NCBI GenBank assembly: GCA_910592005.1
Contig: CAJVPP010000007.1
Coordinates: 1 to 64,000 of the forward strand
Source of the DNA: Funneliformis mosseae
Lineage: Eukaryota; Glomeromycota; Glomeromycetes; Glomerales; Glomeraceae
Direction of reading: 5' to 3'
Length of the DNA stretch: 64,000 bases
Part shown: in pieces, positions 23,201 through 37,416 of the stretch
How the letters are laid out: the number at the start of each line of letters is the position of its first letter
Position numbering within the stretch: the first letter of the stretch is position 1
Translations under genes and position numbers: made by a program
The notes under the pieces: model-generated
Seen by the model: only the letters and a program-made list of their open reading frames with translations
Told to the model about the DNA's origin: nothing
The model's database searches: none

Positions 23201-24562
23201 TTTTATAGGAAAAAAAAAAGTAAAGTAAAGGATAGAGAGAAAAGTTTATTTAAAAATTCAAACTATATTTCTGAAAAGTGTAAAAAAAAAGGGACTATTT
23301 ATAATAAATCACAATGAACATTTTTTCACTTATTGATTACCAAATATTTATTTGCTTTTGTCTTTCAAATTTGAAACCGAGGTAATTAAGCAGATCAATT
23401 CTTAAATGGTTAATTGTTTTTAAATTCGAACAATAACATTTGGCCTGGACCAAAAACTCTGTAGGGTGACCCTAATTTTTCTTTTTTTTATTCAAACATA
23501 TGTTGTAATAACAAAAGAATTCCGCTCTTGTTACTAAATTAAGAACTAGTACAACAGAATATTTGCAAATGAACCGAAAACTAATAATTATTGTATTACA
23601 ACTCCTTATTTGATATTATATAATCAATTAAACCATAAACCGATAAAAACCTAGTTTGCATCTCATCTTATCAATTTTACGGGTGGCATGCAACACGAAA
23701 TGAGCCAAAAAAAAAACCAGCATAAACAAAAGGTAAAAAGGTTAAGTTATCTGTAAACAAAATCAGATCAAATAATTGGCTTATTATTAAAAAAAAATAA
23801 TCTTCCCAAATTCATAAAATTTTGAGGCTTGCTGCACCAATTTTACAAAGCGGGTAACTTTCTCTTGTGAACCATTCGTTCTTTTTTTTTCAGCTTGCTT
23901 CATTTAGAATTACCGGCCCGCTGGATTTTTGCTTAACCTAATGGTTAGGCTATGATCACTACGATCATGAAATAAATTGGTAATTTAAATAATTTATGAC
24001 TTAATATTTGTAAGACTATGTTTATGTCATGAGTAGGCGACGTAATGATTTGTCATCTCATGATTATATGAAAACAAAGACAAAAAAAAATTTTTCCTTT
24101 TTGCACGTTCCCTCCTCTCTCGCAAAAGCCCCCCCTTTTTTTTTTTAAAAAAAAAAATCATTTTGCTTAAAGGTGAGTTAGTTTAATAGGTTTAAAAAAA
24201 AAGATCGCATGATAGACAATGGAATTATGGAAATAAATCCCATGCAACCTCGTGGTACAGCAATCAAAGAAAACTTCATCTTGATAGACCATAACTGGCA
24301 TTTCGTCTAGCAATCATTTCAAAATTAGGAAAGAAGATATATTCTAATGAGCTTTCTATGATGCTTTGCTACATTTTATAAATTACTTTTTTTGATATTT
24401 TCGACACCGAAGTGATGTGATTGTACCAAAATCGGCCAATATTAAAATATTGATGATGTGACTCACGTGAAATCTTTGTCATTATTTTATATCTTATTTC
24501 TTGTCATTTTTTCGCTTCATTTATTTGCAGCTCTTTAACAAGTTTGTTCTATCAACAAAAAC
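23201..24562. promoter_or_regulatory. Divergent promoter region, dynamin-like / cyclin genes
   Basis: About 1.36 kb between two genes transcribed away from each other. It contains a poly-C/T/A run at 24129-24157, a small palindrome CCTAATGGTTAGG at about 23936 and the inverted pair ATGATC/GATCAT at about 23951-23969. No box can be assigned with confidence. Confidence 0.45.
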
Positions 24563-26098
24563 ATGCACGTTGCGTCAACTTGGCAAAGTGTAAAGTCCAA
24601 GCCCACGCAACCTTCCTTACGTCCTAATAACAATCCTAAAGGGCTTGGAAACAAAAAGAATGATGCTTACGTGCAAAACACTAAAAGAATAGTTAAAACC
24701 TCTGCCTTGTCCCAACATCAAAATAAACAACCCATAAAAAAATGGATCGTTATAACAAAAGATCCGGAACAAAAATTTGAACGCGAAAATAATAAACTTG
24801 TTAACAAAAATCCCCATACTAGGAAATTTAACGACGAAAATTATGAAAATTCATGTTCTGCAAAAATTCAGTATCATGACAAGAGGACTGTAGATAATCC
24901 TCGGACATCGGTGTTAAGTTCTTGGATATCGTCGACTAATGATATTGACAAAGTTTCAACAGAAAATGAAACCGTTTTAAATAAAGGTTGCGTTCCTTTA
25001 CAATCGCATTACCATAATACCAATCAAATTGTCACAAATCAGATCGTAACACAAACAGAGTTGACCCGTTTCCCTAGTTATTCATCCGCTAGTTCTCAAA
25101 GTTCCCTTACAGATCATTCCCTTTACAGTGGTTGCGACATCGGAAGTCAACCAACAAATTACACTTCGCCAGTAATGACACCTACCGAAGAACAGACAAA
25201 AGAATCAGTATGTGAACAAGACGAAAATGTCCAAGATGTGAGAACCCAGTATTGGATTACTTCTTTATATGACATTTATTTGGTAACACAAAAATTCAAT
25301 CGTTCGGAAAATATGCACAACAATTACCTGGGTAAGTAAGTTTCAAAATGTGTTAAAATAAAATTGTAGACAATTGGACTCAGTTTTTGTTTTTGTTCTT
25401 TTTTATTAGACACTATCAGATATGTAATATTAGCGATCTGGGACACATCATATGGTAATGAATTCCATGATTGGATGGAACAAGTTTTACAATTGTCTGG
25501 AACAAATTGCAGAATTATTGAGCTCGCGCTATATTATCTCTTACGATTCAAGAGATGCTTGAGCCATTCAAACGTTGGGTTGACATCGTATAAATTTCCT
25601 AGAAGATACATTCATAATTATTCACGATTCACCGTCTCAGAGGAACCCTGTCCTAAAAACCAAGATTCCATAAAATCTTTACCTGCTCTGGTTTCCTCGA
25701 TAATTCTAGCATGGAAATTTTATCAAGATGAGAATTTCAAAACTCGTCATTGGGCATACTTCACCGGGTATACCTCCGAACAACTAAATGTGTTTGAACG
25801 TGATTTCTTAAGAATGATTGATTATAATGTCTTTATCAAAGAAAATTCTTTTAAGCAATGGTTACGATTTTTGCATTCTCATATGCAAGCCATTTGTGGA
25901 CCGGGATTGAATGTAAGATGCGCGTATTTGCTCCCACAAAATCGGGGAAGGATTAATGAGTTTATGAAATCTTTGAAGATGTTGAATATTGAAGAGATGG
26001 AACGTATAATGAAAGAAAATGTTGACCGAGGTAAAAAGAAGGAAAGGGTTCACATATTGAATCTTGAAGATATTAAACGTATTATGGAAAAGTTATAG
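24563..26098 (+). CDS. PCL1/PHO80-type cyclin
   Basis: Two exons, 24563-25331 and 25410-26098, joined by a GTAAGT...TTATTAG intron, giving about 485 residues. The first 230 residues are Asn/Ser/Thr-rich and probably disordered. The cyclin box lies at about 285-405, with the PCL-class core SLPALVSSIILAWKFYQD, then SEQLNVFERDFLRMIDYNVF. This matches fungal Pcl1/Pcl2/Pcl9-like cyclins, which activate a Pho85-type kinase in G1/S control and polarity. The C-terminus is basic and acidic in alternation (MERIMKENVDRGKKKERV). The ATG is chosen because it is the first in frame after a stop and follows a pyrimidine-rich leader. The exact Pcl subclass cannot be settled from motifs alone. Confidence 0.85.
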
Positions 26099-27134
26099 TT
26101 TGTTATGATGAAGTGAAGAAATCTATATTTATGGGATAGTGAGATGCATACTGCTGATGTTATAAAAGGGTCAAAATTCAACTTATTCACGCAATTTTTA
26201 ATAGGGGAAAAAAGTGGGCTTAAATTAGTATACATAAAATTTTGTTAATGCTTTTTCAATCAACACACATTATTCATTTCCCGATATAATTATCATTTAT
26301 CGGTGCAATAACGGCATAAATTAGTAGATATTCTTTTTTCTCATTAAGAATCAATCAGAATATAGAAATAATTTTTTTTGTAAATATATACATAGTTTTT
26401 CATATAAATATGTTGCGCTGCATCGCGCCATTTAAATCATAATTCAATGAAATCTTCCTTATAACGAATTTTTTCAGCGCAATCTGACCATGATCAATAA
26501 GACTTAATAAGAACCTTTTTGTTTTTTTATTAGAAACTTTCCTTCATAGAAAACCTGTCTTTCAAAAGATGCCACACGAAAATATAGAATTTTTATGCGA
26601 CTTTCTATTTAATAACATAATAAATTTTTCTTTTACAATTTTTTTTTTCAGCAGAATAAAAAGTCGGATGATAACTCGGAAAATGTTATATTTGATACTG
26701 TAAGTTAACGTTAAATCATTTGTTTTCGTGCTCATTCCTTCTATTAAGCAACTGTTTCAGCGACTTATCATCACTTAAACCAGTATTATAACTTGCAATT
26801 TAAAAGAGTGAAAAAAATGCATAATTTAAAATATTAATTAATTATGGACCAATACATATTATTAGATTACGCGTGAAGTATACATGTCATAACAAAAAAT
26901 CGAAGTGCGTAGTTCTCGACAACAAAGAATGCTGTCGGGAAAAAGGTGCTCATGATTTGATAAATTTACCACGAACCATCAAAGCAAAAGCAAAAACAAT
27001 AATCATTAAGTTAATAATATAATTTGCGGAACCAGATATTTTTGAAAATATTGTCTTCAACAAGTACTGGTTGCAACTCTCTTAAATTCGGATCTTTTTA
27101 AATAATGAAAGTTACATAGAATGGTATAGAATGG
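26099..27134. other. Spacer between convergent cyclin and PIG-H genes
   Basis: 3' flanks of both genes. Nothing coding is supported. A weak stem (CGACA at about 26918 with TGTCG at about 26933) is the only structure noted. Confidence 0.4.
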
Positions 27135-27902
27135 TTAGAAGGAAAGTTGGTCAGCGTTATCAATATTTTCTTCCATTTCATTAAATATTACGGATCTAGT
27201 TCCTCTATATACTTTTAATAAAATATTTAACTTTGGTAATAGATGCTAAAATCAAATTTTTTTTTTTAATAAAGAAAAAAAAATAAGTTTAAAGAATTTT
27301 TTTTTTTTTTTTTTACAAGAAAAAAAAAAGAATTCTTTTACCTCAAAAACAACCACCATCCTATCTTGACCTTCAACGATTATGGCCATATAAAATTTTA
27401 CTTGCAACATATTTATACCTTCATTAATTATGACATCAGAAATTTTAGATTTATCAATAAATCTAGATACACTTCTACCATTCACATAAATAGTCTTTAC
27501 TTGTATACCAACATCTCTAATTGATAAAATACTTTCTTCCTTTACTATGCTAAGTTTTATCCAAATCCATATAATTATCATTGCCAGGGATATTGAATAA
27601 GTTATGGTTGTTTGATTCTAATAGCGAAGTTGTCATTTTTTTTTTAAAAATATTTCATTTTTTTTTTTTTTTTTAAAAAAAAAAAAGGTTAAGCTCACCA
27701 TCAATCCTAATACTACAGCCAAAATGAATGCATAGATAACATCAAATAAACCGAAAAATGATTGATCTGATAACATAATATATTCTCTCGCATTATCTGC
27801 AAGGATGTTACATAAAAAATAAGGATTATTTGGTATGGGTGATATAAATGTAGAAAAAGGTTGTGAAAATTGATTAAATTCTTGGTTTAAGGATTTTGAC
27901 AT
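27135..27902 (-). CDS. PIGH: PIG-H/GPI15 subunit of GPI-GlcNAc transferase
   Basis: Three exons on the minus strand: 27902-27699, 27617-27342 and 27245-27135. All introns are phase 0 and GT-AG, giving 196 residues (human PIG-H is 188). Two hydrophobic segments (about residues 52-70 and 77-92) form the membrane hairpin. The PIG-H domain follows: ESILSIRDVGIQVKT, IDKSKISDVIINEG, FYMAIIVEGQDRMVVVFE, then LLPKLNILLKVYRGTR. Family knowledge: PIG-H is part of the ER complex that makes GlcNAc-PI, the first step of GPI-anchor synthesis. Both introns are largely long T-run/A-run tracts, which makes splice calling harder. The joined reading restores the family's conserved end. Confidence 0.88.
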
Positions 27903-30140
27903 ATTTATATGAATGAGTACTTTGAAAATATTTTCTTTAAAGTTAATATTACTTTAAATTCGAAATAGAAACCTTACAGAATTTAAAGTTCGAAAATTCA
28001 AAAAAAAAAAAAAAAAATTATGATGATCCTATAATTTGGATTTATGAAATACCGAAAAGGTTAGAAATCATGTCCGTTAAAATCTTATCATTATTTTTAG
28101 AAACTTTAAAGTGTTAAAATAATTGTTAATCTTTTTATAAACCAATTGTTTGTGTTAATCAAATGTGAAAAAAAAAAAAAAAAATGTGATTTTGAATGTA
28201 AGATAATCATATCACATCTAAACATATCATATCACAAATTTTTTTTTTTTGGATTCTTGGCTATTTTTGTAAATTGGCATTGTAATTCATTCAAATCGGT
28301 AAGATAATTGAAGAAAAAAAGAGCATTGTTTTGAAACTCGCAAATTTCCAAATGTATATCGCGAGTAATGCGCTTTGCATCTGCATACATTTTTCGTTCG
28401 GAAATTACTGAATGTCAGTAAGAATCTTTTTTTCCTTTCTACAATGGGAACAAAGACTATTGAGAAGATGATAATGGAAAATTGCGGAGATTGTATATTT
28501 TTGTTTTCAACGATTGATGCATGTTACCTTTATAGAAATGTGAAATTTAATGAATGAATAGAACCAAGGGAAGCTTTTCATTTTGATTAATGCAAAAAAA
28601 AAAAACAGCGTGGATCCTCGAGCATTCTCATTATACTTAATTTAGAAGAAAAATTTATTATTTTTCTTATAAAAAACTTTTTTGAAATGACATACTTTGA
28701 CCACACATTTTTTTTAGCGAAGAATGATAACATAATTACGTTATGCATGATTTTTAATTTTTCCTGTTACACAAATTTAAAATCAAATTGCTAGAGAGAC
28801 CATTATCATGCTCGAAGAATATTATGTATCTTCATAAAGAGTGTAGGGAATTCCGAAAATCGATTTCCGATGAATAAATTCTAAAACGTTTCTGTTAACA
28901 TCTTATTGGTACCATATATCATCACTCCAACTTCTTGCAAATTAAAACGAACCGTTTTGCCTTTTTTTCTTTTACAATGAATTTAAAATGTAACAAATCA
29001 GACTTTGGACTTCAAATACACATGGAAATCGACACAGATAATTGTTTCGGTATGACGTGACACAAGAAAGTTGAATGTTTGATCTGCTTCTCGGCCCACA
29101 AAGTTTCCCCACAGTTCCGTAAATCAAAGATGTTCGGACTTTTCAATGGTTCCATGATACCACGGAAGTTATGTCAACATGCTTTTCATGCATATTGACG
29201 TTGTTATAATTTCCCGTACCATGTATGTATTAATTAATTTTATTATGCACTGATTCGTAAATCCTCACCACTTGCATTTGTATTACGCATTCGTGTATCC
29301 CACCATGAAGTTGTACAACTACAAAAAAGTTTCAAAATCTATTTTAAAATATTTTCCCTATTCTCCCCAACACTCGTATACGTTTCACAATCTTTTATCG
29401 GTATCAAAGAAGTAAGATCGATCTGAAAAAGGAAACCGAGAAAAAAGGTTTCCAAAATGTCATATGATTATCTGTAACGTATCATTTTTAATAAAAAAAA
29501 AAACAATGTGTTCAATTGTTTTACCGTCTGCAATGACTTGCATATCGTTAACGGCGTAAAATCTGTTTATTTTAAGGTGAACCTTTTTTTTTTTGGTCAA
29601 TTGTTTGCACAATTACATAAGTTCTATGGGATATGAGATATGACTGATTGTCAAGATAGTGATAAAATAAAAAAGTGATTGAGATTTTGTTTATTAAATT
29701 ATCTCCTAGATTTTTATCTTATTTTATTTTTATTTTATTTTTTTTACCATGAATTTTCTTCCTTAATTTGAAAAGGAGATAAAAAAAAAGGGTTGGATTG
29801 TATGATGCATTTAACTTCACAAAACGATTGTTGCATGAACGTGTAACAATTTCAGAAAACTTCCAATAATAAATGCTTGATCGTTGTACTATGTAACAAA
29901 TATATAAAAAAAAAACGGATCAATTTAAGTATTGATGATTGTCCCACCTTTTCACCAAAAGTCACAAAATCAAATATTTGACAGGGGGTCAAAATTGTTC
30001 AAATACCACAGTAGTACAAGTAATCGTGGCCAATGCTGTTGCTTATCGTCGGTTATTGTTGCTTTTTTTGTTCCTTTTCTAACTTTATTTCAAATATGTT
30101 CATTTTGTAATTTCTTTATTCTGATTCCTTTATAATAAGC
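27903..30140. other. Upstream region of PIG-H, no gene seen
   Basis: 2.2 kb of ordinary AT-rich intergenic DNA. Short ORFs exist but lack homology or codon character. Notes: repeats of ATCATATCAC at about 28206-28233, and TGACGTGACA at about 29053. It runs into AT-rich block 2. Confidence 0.5.
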
Positions 30141-33100
30141 TAATTGTTGATTAAAATTAGTTATTATTTCAAATATTAAGATAATTATAAACAGATCAAT
30201 TATAAAACCTGTTTTCTTTAATTACATTACTAATTATAATTGCTTTTATTTAAGTATCAAAAGATCTTGATCTGATTATATTTTATTTCGATCTTGATCT
30301 AATTTATTATCTTTAAATAGAATGTTATATTTTAATAAAAGTTAATTTAAATTTAATTAATTATTTTAGAAAAGTTATTAAGGTATAATCCTAAATTATA
30401 GACTTAAATAACTAATCTTTTTTAATAATTTTTTTAAATAAAATTAATTTAATATTTTTGAAAAGTAGAATCTTTTATTATTTTTTTTTTTGATTAATTT
30501 TTAGTTTTACGAAATTAATATAAGGAATTTTTTATCTATATTTTATAATTATGTCTAAAAATATGATTTATATTATAATCTTATTTATATAAAAAATATA
30601 TTTTATATCAACATAAACTTTAAGACCTATATTATAATTTAATTTTTAATATACATTTAATAAATATTTAAAACAAAAAATAATTTAATATAAATATAAA
30701 TAAATTTAGAATTAAAAATTTTTTTATTTTAATAAAATATATTAAAATAAAATTTTTAATTAAAATTTGATTTTATATATTTATAATTTAATTTACTTTT
30801 TATATTTTTTTAATATACTGTATCTTATAAAAATTAATTAAATATAATTTTAAGTTATTTAGATATTTATTATTATAAATATTAAATTATTTTTAATTAC
30901 TTTAATAAATTTAATTAAACTTTATAATATTAAAATTTTTAATTTTATATTTATAATATATAAATATTTTATAATTTTATTAAAAAATAAAATAGTTATT
31001 ATATTAATTATTTTTTTAAATAAATAAATATTTTAGAACTTTGCTAATTTGCATTCTGGATGAATGATTTATGTGACATATAATGGGTGACAAATAGAAT
31101 TTTTAACAATAAAAATTTTCTAAGTTTTTAATTAATTATTAAAAATGAGAAACAGATGAATGTAATATGTTATGATAAATAAAATTTAACTTTAAAACTA
31201 ATCTTAACTAATCCTAATTCTATAAATAGTTAAAATTTTATATATAATCATCTGTGTGTAAATTAGTTATATTTAATATTTTATATTATAAAATATCTTA
31301 TAATTATATAGATATTATAATGATTATAAGAAATTAAAATAATAATATTTAATAAAAAATTTTAACTAATTAATTAAATTATATATCAATTAAATTAAAA
31401 ATTTTAATTAGTTAATTATTTAGTTTAGCTAATTAAATAATTTTTTAATAATTATTAACTTATAAATCAAAAAATAATTTATTTAAAATTAATTAATTAT
31501 TTAAATGTATTTAATAAAATATGATTACTTGTATTATTAAATAATTTTGCAATATATAATAATATTGATAATTTTTATATTAAATTAATAATTAAAAAAG
31601 TTTTTTCTTATTACATTTTTTTTAAAATTAAACTGTTAAAATTAATTTGTAATTAATTTTTAAAAATATTAAGTCAATTAATTATTAAATAATATTTATT
31701 AATTAGTAATTAATCAGTTAATAATTAATAGTATTAATTATTAAACAATATTTATAATTTTAAAGTAAAATTTATTTGGATTTAATATTAATTTAAAGTA
31801 TATTTTTTTTTAATTATTTATAAAATAAATTTATTAATATTATTAATTAATTAAATAAATAAATAAAATATTATTCTTAAAAATAAATATATATTTATAA
31901 TAAATAAATAAATATTTAATTAATTACTTATATATAATAAGAATAAGTAAAATTATTAAAAAAATTAAATAATAAATTTTATAAAAGAATAATTATTTTA
32001 AAATTATTACTTTTATAGAATTATTAAATTTAAGATTTAATTTGTTTAAGATCAGTAGAAATTATTATATAAATTCAGATAAAAATTTTATATTAAATAA
32101 GCTAATCAAAAATATTAAAATTATTTTATAATACTAAGTTATGTGATAAAACTTAAAAATACTAAGAAAAATATCAAAAAAAAATTTCATATAATAACTT
32201 ATAATAAAATGCTAAAATTTAATACTTACTGTGATTTAATATTTATTATTCAGTAGAAACTGGTTTATTCATGAAAATTACACAAATATTATTGTTAAAG
32301 TAATAGTTTTTTAACCAAAAATAAGCATAATTAAAGTACAAATAAATGATTTAAAAATAAGAAATACAACTTAAAATCGATTATCTATATAAGATCTTCT
32401 AAAAGCTATTATTATTTATTATTCTGGTAAATATATTATTTTTCTTCTTATATTTTTGTTGCAATACTTTTAAAAAGTAATAATAATTTGTAAATTAATG
32501 CTAAAAATTTGTGTAATATACTCAAATTAAAATAAATTAGTTTACTGATTAGTTCTTATAAAAATAGAAAGAAATTATAAAAATACATAAATTAAAAAGT
32601 AAAGAAATAATAAAATTATATAAACAAATAATTTTAGATATAAAATATATTAAATCATAATTTTAAATGTTTTATTTATTAAAAAATGTAATATATAACT
32701 TGAAATTCTTATATACATATATAAACTTCTATCAAATATAATATTACTTTAAAGTAAAGTTTTGAATAAATAAATAATTTTTATAATTTTTTTTATTTTT
32801 TTTATCTTTAACATTTAAAATTATATTATATGAATTTTAGTGTTACAGCATAATCATCTGCAATTTTTATAGCTCAAAAATTTAGCCAATTTTAGCAATT
32901 TTATAATAATTCTTTCTTGAATTTATATAGTAATTTTCTGCTAATTTTAAATAAATTAGCTTTTAAAATAAATTTTATAAATAAAGTTTTAATATTTAAT
33001 AAAATTAAAAAAAATTATAAATAAATTAGTAAATAAACTTTTTTTAAAACTAGTACTATATTATTATTTTATTTTTATATATTTTCTTTATTTTTTTTTA

Positions 33101-35040
33101 TATTTTATTTTTTTATTTATATATGATATTTTAATATATATTATTTATTCTACATTATTTTTATATTTATATTTCTTTTTTTTTTTAATAATTACAATTA
33201 TTACTCAATAGAATAATTATATTATATATTTTATAATATTACATTTATTAAAATTTAATCATAACTAATAATATGTACTTATTTACAATAAATTAATCTT
33301 ATTTTTTTACTAAAAAATTCAATTAAAAGATATAATCTCTAAATAAAAAATCAACTATTAGGCTATTTAACAATTATAGAATCAAGGTATTTAGAATACT
33401 AAAAAATTAAAAATTACCTTTTTTATAATATATAATAATCTTTAAAAACTTAAAGAATTTAAAACAGCTTAGAGTATAAAAAGAAGTAATTAATTAAATA
33501 AGTACTAAGACTATTTTATTATAATAAAAAATTGTATTATTATTTATAATAATAAAAATTTTTTAATTTTAAAAATTATTTTAAAAAGTAAATTTATTTA
33601 TTTCATTATATAATGCATCATCTTTAAGCAAAATTATATAATACTAACTAAAATTAAAATATGTAATATTTAACACAAGGTGTGAAAAATAGATTTTTTA
33701 CAATTAAGTTCTCAGAATATATATAAAAAATGAAAACATGAAAGAATATAATTATACTTTGACACTAATTAATTTAACATTTAATTATATTTATTAAAAT
33801 ACAATTTATTTATTAAAATTATAATTTAATTAATAAATTTGTTAATTTATACTGAAATATAAGTATGATAAAGGTAATAAAAGAAAGATGATGATATCAT
33901 ATAGTATAATAAATAAATTATTTTTATTTTAAATTAAGAAATAAATTAATAATAAGTTTATTTTTAAAATTTTATATAAAAATTTTAATTATCTAAAATT
34001 TAATAAAAATTTATATAAATATATTTTAAAATTATTTTAAATTATTTAACTATTTAATAATTAAATAAATAATTAAAATATTTTTTTATTATAATACTTA
34101 AAATTATTTTATAATAAATATTAATAATTAATAATTAATTATAAAAATACAAAAAATATAATTTATTATTAAAGAAAATTAAAAAATATTTAATTATATT
34201 ATGTCATTAAAATTTTTTTATATTTTTTGCAAAGCATTTTTTTTTATAAAAATCACTATTATTTTTTACTTTCTAATAATTTTTAATAATACTATTTTTT
34301 ATTTTAAGTGATCACTTAATTATATTATATATATAAATAAATTTTATTATATTATATAAATTATTTAAAATTAATAATTTCAATTTATATAATAAAAATT
34401 TAAATAAGTTATATTATTTATATTAAAAATTTAAAAATAAAATATTTATTATATAATTTAAAGTTTTTCTTTAATAATTTAAAAATTATTTATAGATATT
34501 GTTAATATTAATAAAATTTTAATATTTAATAAATTTAATTTATATTAAAATAATTTATCTTTTATAAAAAATTTTGCTTTACTTAATATTAAAAAAAAAT
34601 AATAAAATCATTTTTTATAATATTTTTAATATTTTTAATAATTTTATTTATTATTTTATTAAATAAAAATTTATTTAAGTATTAATTATAATTATTTTGT
34701 AATTATTTATAATATATATAAAATTAAAATAGTAATATAATGAAGTATTTCAAATTTATTATAATTTTATAGCAAAAAATTTAAGAAGTATATTTAGTAT
34801 AACAATAATTTTTTATAATTTTAGGTTGAATTATATTTAGTTACATATCAATTTTTTTTTTTTTTTTTTTTATACATTCTATATAATAGTTAAATTTTAC
34901 AGGTACTTTAAATCATTAAATATAAATAGTCTAACATTAAATTTATATGATATTTTTAAATATATATTAATTTATTAAAAAAATATAACATTATTTTTAT
35001 ATTTAATTATAATAAAATTTGATAATTTAATAAATTATCG
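30141..35040. other. AT-rich block 2
   Basis: Nearly 5 kb with almost no G/C, no long ORF and no recognisable family. The change of composition is sharp at both edges (about 30140 and about 35040). Confidence 0.6.
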
Positions 35041-35952
35041 TTGGGAAATTAAAAAAGATTCATATTTCGCATTTATCACTACTGGCAGATCACAGGACAG
35101 AATTGTGTGGCTTCAGGAACCCCTGTATGTGATGATTACAAAATTTTAGTATATTTTATTTTTATAGTAAGTTCAATTAAGATCTGTCTATTATAAATTG
35201 TATTGTTACATTTATTTCTCCGCCTCAAGTATATAAAAAAAAAAAAAAAAAAGGCAGTTAAACCCTGAACATTTTTATTTAGATCAATAAAGTATAAAAG
35301 ATTACAAAAAAAGCTGTATCAAACTTTTTTTTTTTCCCCTATTTTTTTCTTACCGATAAAGTGTTACTCTCGCATACTAGTAAAGTCTAAGTAAAAAAAA
35401 AAATATTACCCTCGCACGGAGCAACAAAAATTTAACAATAGTAGCGCATCAGAATCATTTTTAATGAACTGAAAAAATCAACAACTTTTACCGAGATCAC
35501 TTTTTTTGTTGCCCTGCCCAACCAAATAAATGTTTAATCTCTCATATACTTATTCACTCCACATTCCAACGACTTATACTGCACGATAACATAATTAAAC
35601 CACTTAAATTTTGGAGATATATTAACACGAAAGAAACGAACAAAGATATTGTACTGCAAACTGCACATATCATACGCCAATACTTTCTTTGACTTTACAG
35701 GAACACAACATTTTATAAAGAAAAACAAGAAAAACAAGAAAAGTTAATACTTGGCTTATATTTATTTTAAAAAAAAAAAAAATTTAATTTTTTTGGAACT
35801 TTTCTTCACTGAAAAATCACAACCTTCGAACGTGGTATTTCAAACTCTAAAACCAAATCTTATACCTCGCAAGATTCAAAGTTACATTCAACTATTATTA
35901 CCTTACAATACGACACAGAAAAGAAACCGTAGACAATTTTACCGAAAAGGAC
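35041..35952. other. Upstream region of the Gly/Phe-rich gene
   Basis: Composition returns to gene-like at 35040. A poly-A (35230-35250) and a T/A palindrome (35768-35792) are present. No gene is supported. The last 200 bases probably include the 5' UTR. Confidence 0.45.
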
Positions 35953-37416
35953 ATGGAACCACCTTCTTCATTACATGATTTCACGCACTTGCCCCTAAAT
36001 TCCAAACGACGGCTTGAATTACAAAACCAGTATAACGCACAACTCCAACAGCAGCAACAACAGCAACAGCAACCTAATGATGATGATATGATATGCGATA
36101 ATGATGAGCCTCCATTTAAAAAACAACGTCCCGGAGTAGCTGCCGTTGCAACTAACGTCATATACAAGTTAACGGAGATTGCAGCTTACACTTTTGGCGT
36201 TTCTTCTGAAGTTTATAACACTATAACGGGAAGTCAAGGAGGCAAAAAAGAACGTCGTCAACAACCAACGAGAAAAAGTTACGATTATGATCAATATTAC
36301 GATGACGTTTTGCAAATTAAAACCGACGAAGATGAAGAAAATGAATTGAACGATCATGAATTTGACAAAAAAAACCATGTTTGGGCAGAAAATGAAGATG
36401 ATGTAGAAGAACCTCCCCCACCTTATGAGAGTTCTTGGTACATGGTAAGTTGTTAAAAACGAAAGGAGAATAAAAATGTGAAAATATTATAATTTTGATT
36501 CATAATAGTAATTTTCATTTCCTCATTTAATTTTTAGCCATCACCATCAACCGAAGTGAAACCACCAACAACTCCACAATCATTGGCGGAATCACAAGAA
36601 ATTGCAACACCGGAACAACCTTCGAATCCACAAGAACTTTTCACAAAATCAACCGCCACTTCACCTCCACGACGACGACAATTTCGTGTTCGCCGCGGAC
36701 GCCGATTAATACGTCGTAAATCATCATCGGTCGACTTGACTAAAAGCATCAATGCGTCTCCCTCTTTCACTCAACCTGAAGACGAAGATGATATTTTTCT
36801 CAAGTTTAATTGTAAGCTAACAGATTTGATCGCTGAAGGTCAAGCCGCGCTAACGAGCAAGGTTGACGTTACAGAAGTTGAAATGATGCTTGCTGAAGAA
36901 CGAGAACGAGAAGAACGAATTTTGAAAGAATTTGGAATTCAAACCAGACGGGCGCGAAGACTGACGGGTTCTTCGTCAAAATCATCTGATTTTGATTATT
37001 ATAGTTCAATATTAGGTTCAGGCGGTCATTCAAATCAATCAAGCATCTCATTATGTGATAATGGTAATGGAAAAAATAGTTATTTATCGTCAACAGGAAC
37101 TTATGCCGATAACGGGTTTTCGACAAATAAGCCTGTTATTGGACATTCTCAATTCGGGTCATCTGATGGATTTCATCCTTCCAGTGGATTTACTAATGAA
37201 TACGGATACATAGGTGGATCATCTTCAACAGGAGGAGGATTTGGAGGTCCTTCAACTCAGAATAGATTTAATAATTCGACATCTAGTGTATACGGAGGAG
37301 GGCCTAGCGGTGGTTTTGGACCATCTTTACATAATTTTGGACAGAACCCTTCGGGATATGGGTCAAATTCAGGATTTGGTTCGAAAGGGATGTATCACAG
37401 TCGAGGATATTATTGA
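35953..37416 (+). CDS. Disordered Gly/Phe-rich protein, unknown
   Basis: Two exons, 35953-36444 and 36538-37416, with a phase 0 GTAAGT...TTTTAG intron, giving about 456 residues. In order: a poly-Gln tract (residues 30-40), a basic patch KKQR at about 56, a possible amphipathic helix (NVIYKLTEIAAYTFG, about 68-82), an acidic region, PPPPYE (a PPxY-like motif), an Arg-rich stretch (RRRQFRVRRGRRLIRRK), a charged coiled-coil-like helix (EVEMMLAEEREREERILKE) and a C-terminal low-complexity part with FG, GFG and GGFG units. Amphipathic helix plus FG units and basic patches recall nuclear-basket nucleoporins such as Nup1/Nup60, but this is speculation. I do not recognise it securely. Codon use and clean frame support a real gene. 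Confidence 0.7.
36040..36072 (+). repeat. CAA/CAG poly-Gln repeat
   Basis: Eleven codons, mostly CAA and CAG, encoding QLQ followed by a Gln run in the Gly/Phe-rich protein. Mixed codons suggest a selected rather than a freshly expanded tract. Confidence 0.9.

Noticed and set aside
22958..23317. 119-codon plus-strand ORF
   Set aside because: Overlaps exon 1 and intron 1 of the dynamin-like gene in antisense; the minus strand carries the P-loop.
28375..28557. 60-codon plus-strand ORF upstream of PIG-H
   Set aside because: No homology recognised, no splice partner and no conserved motif; expected by chance.
29932..30135. 67-codon Cys/Phe-rich ORF
   Set aside because: Low-complexity hydrophobic frame at the edge of an AT-rich block with no supporting context.
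30141..35040. Possible AT-rich centromere or replication origin
   Set aside because: AT richness alone is not evidence; several similar blocks lie between ordinary genes and decayed transposons explain them better.
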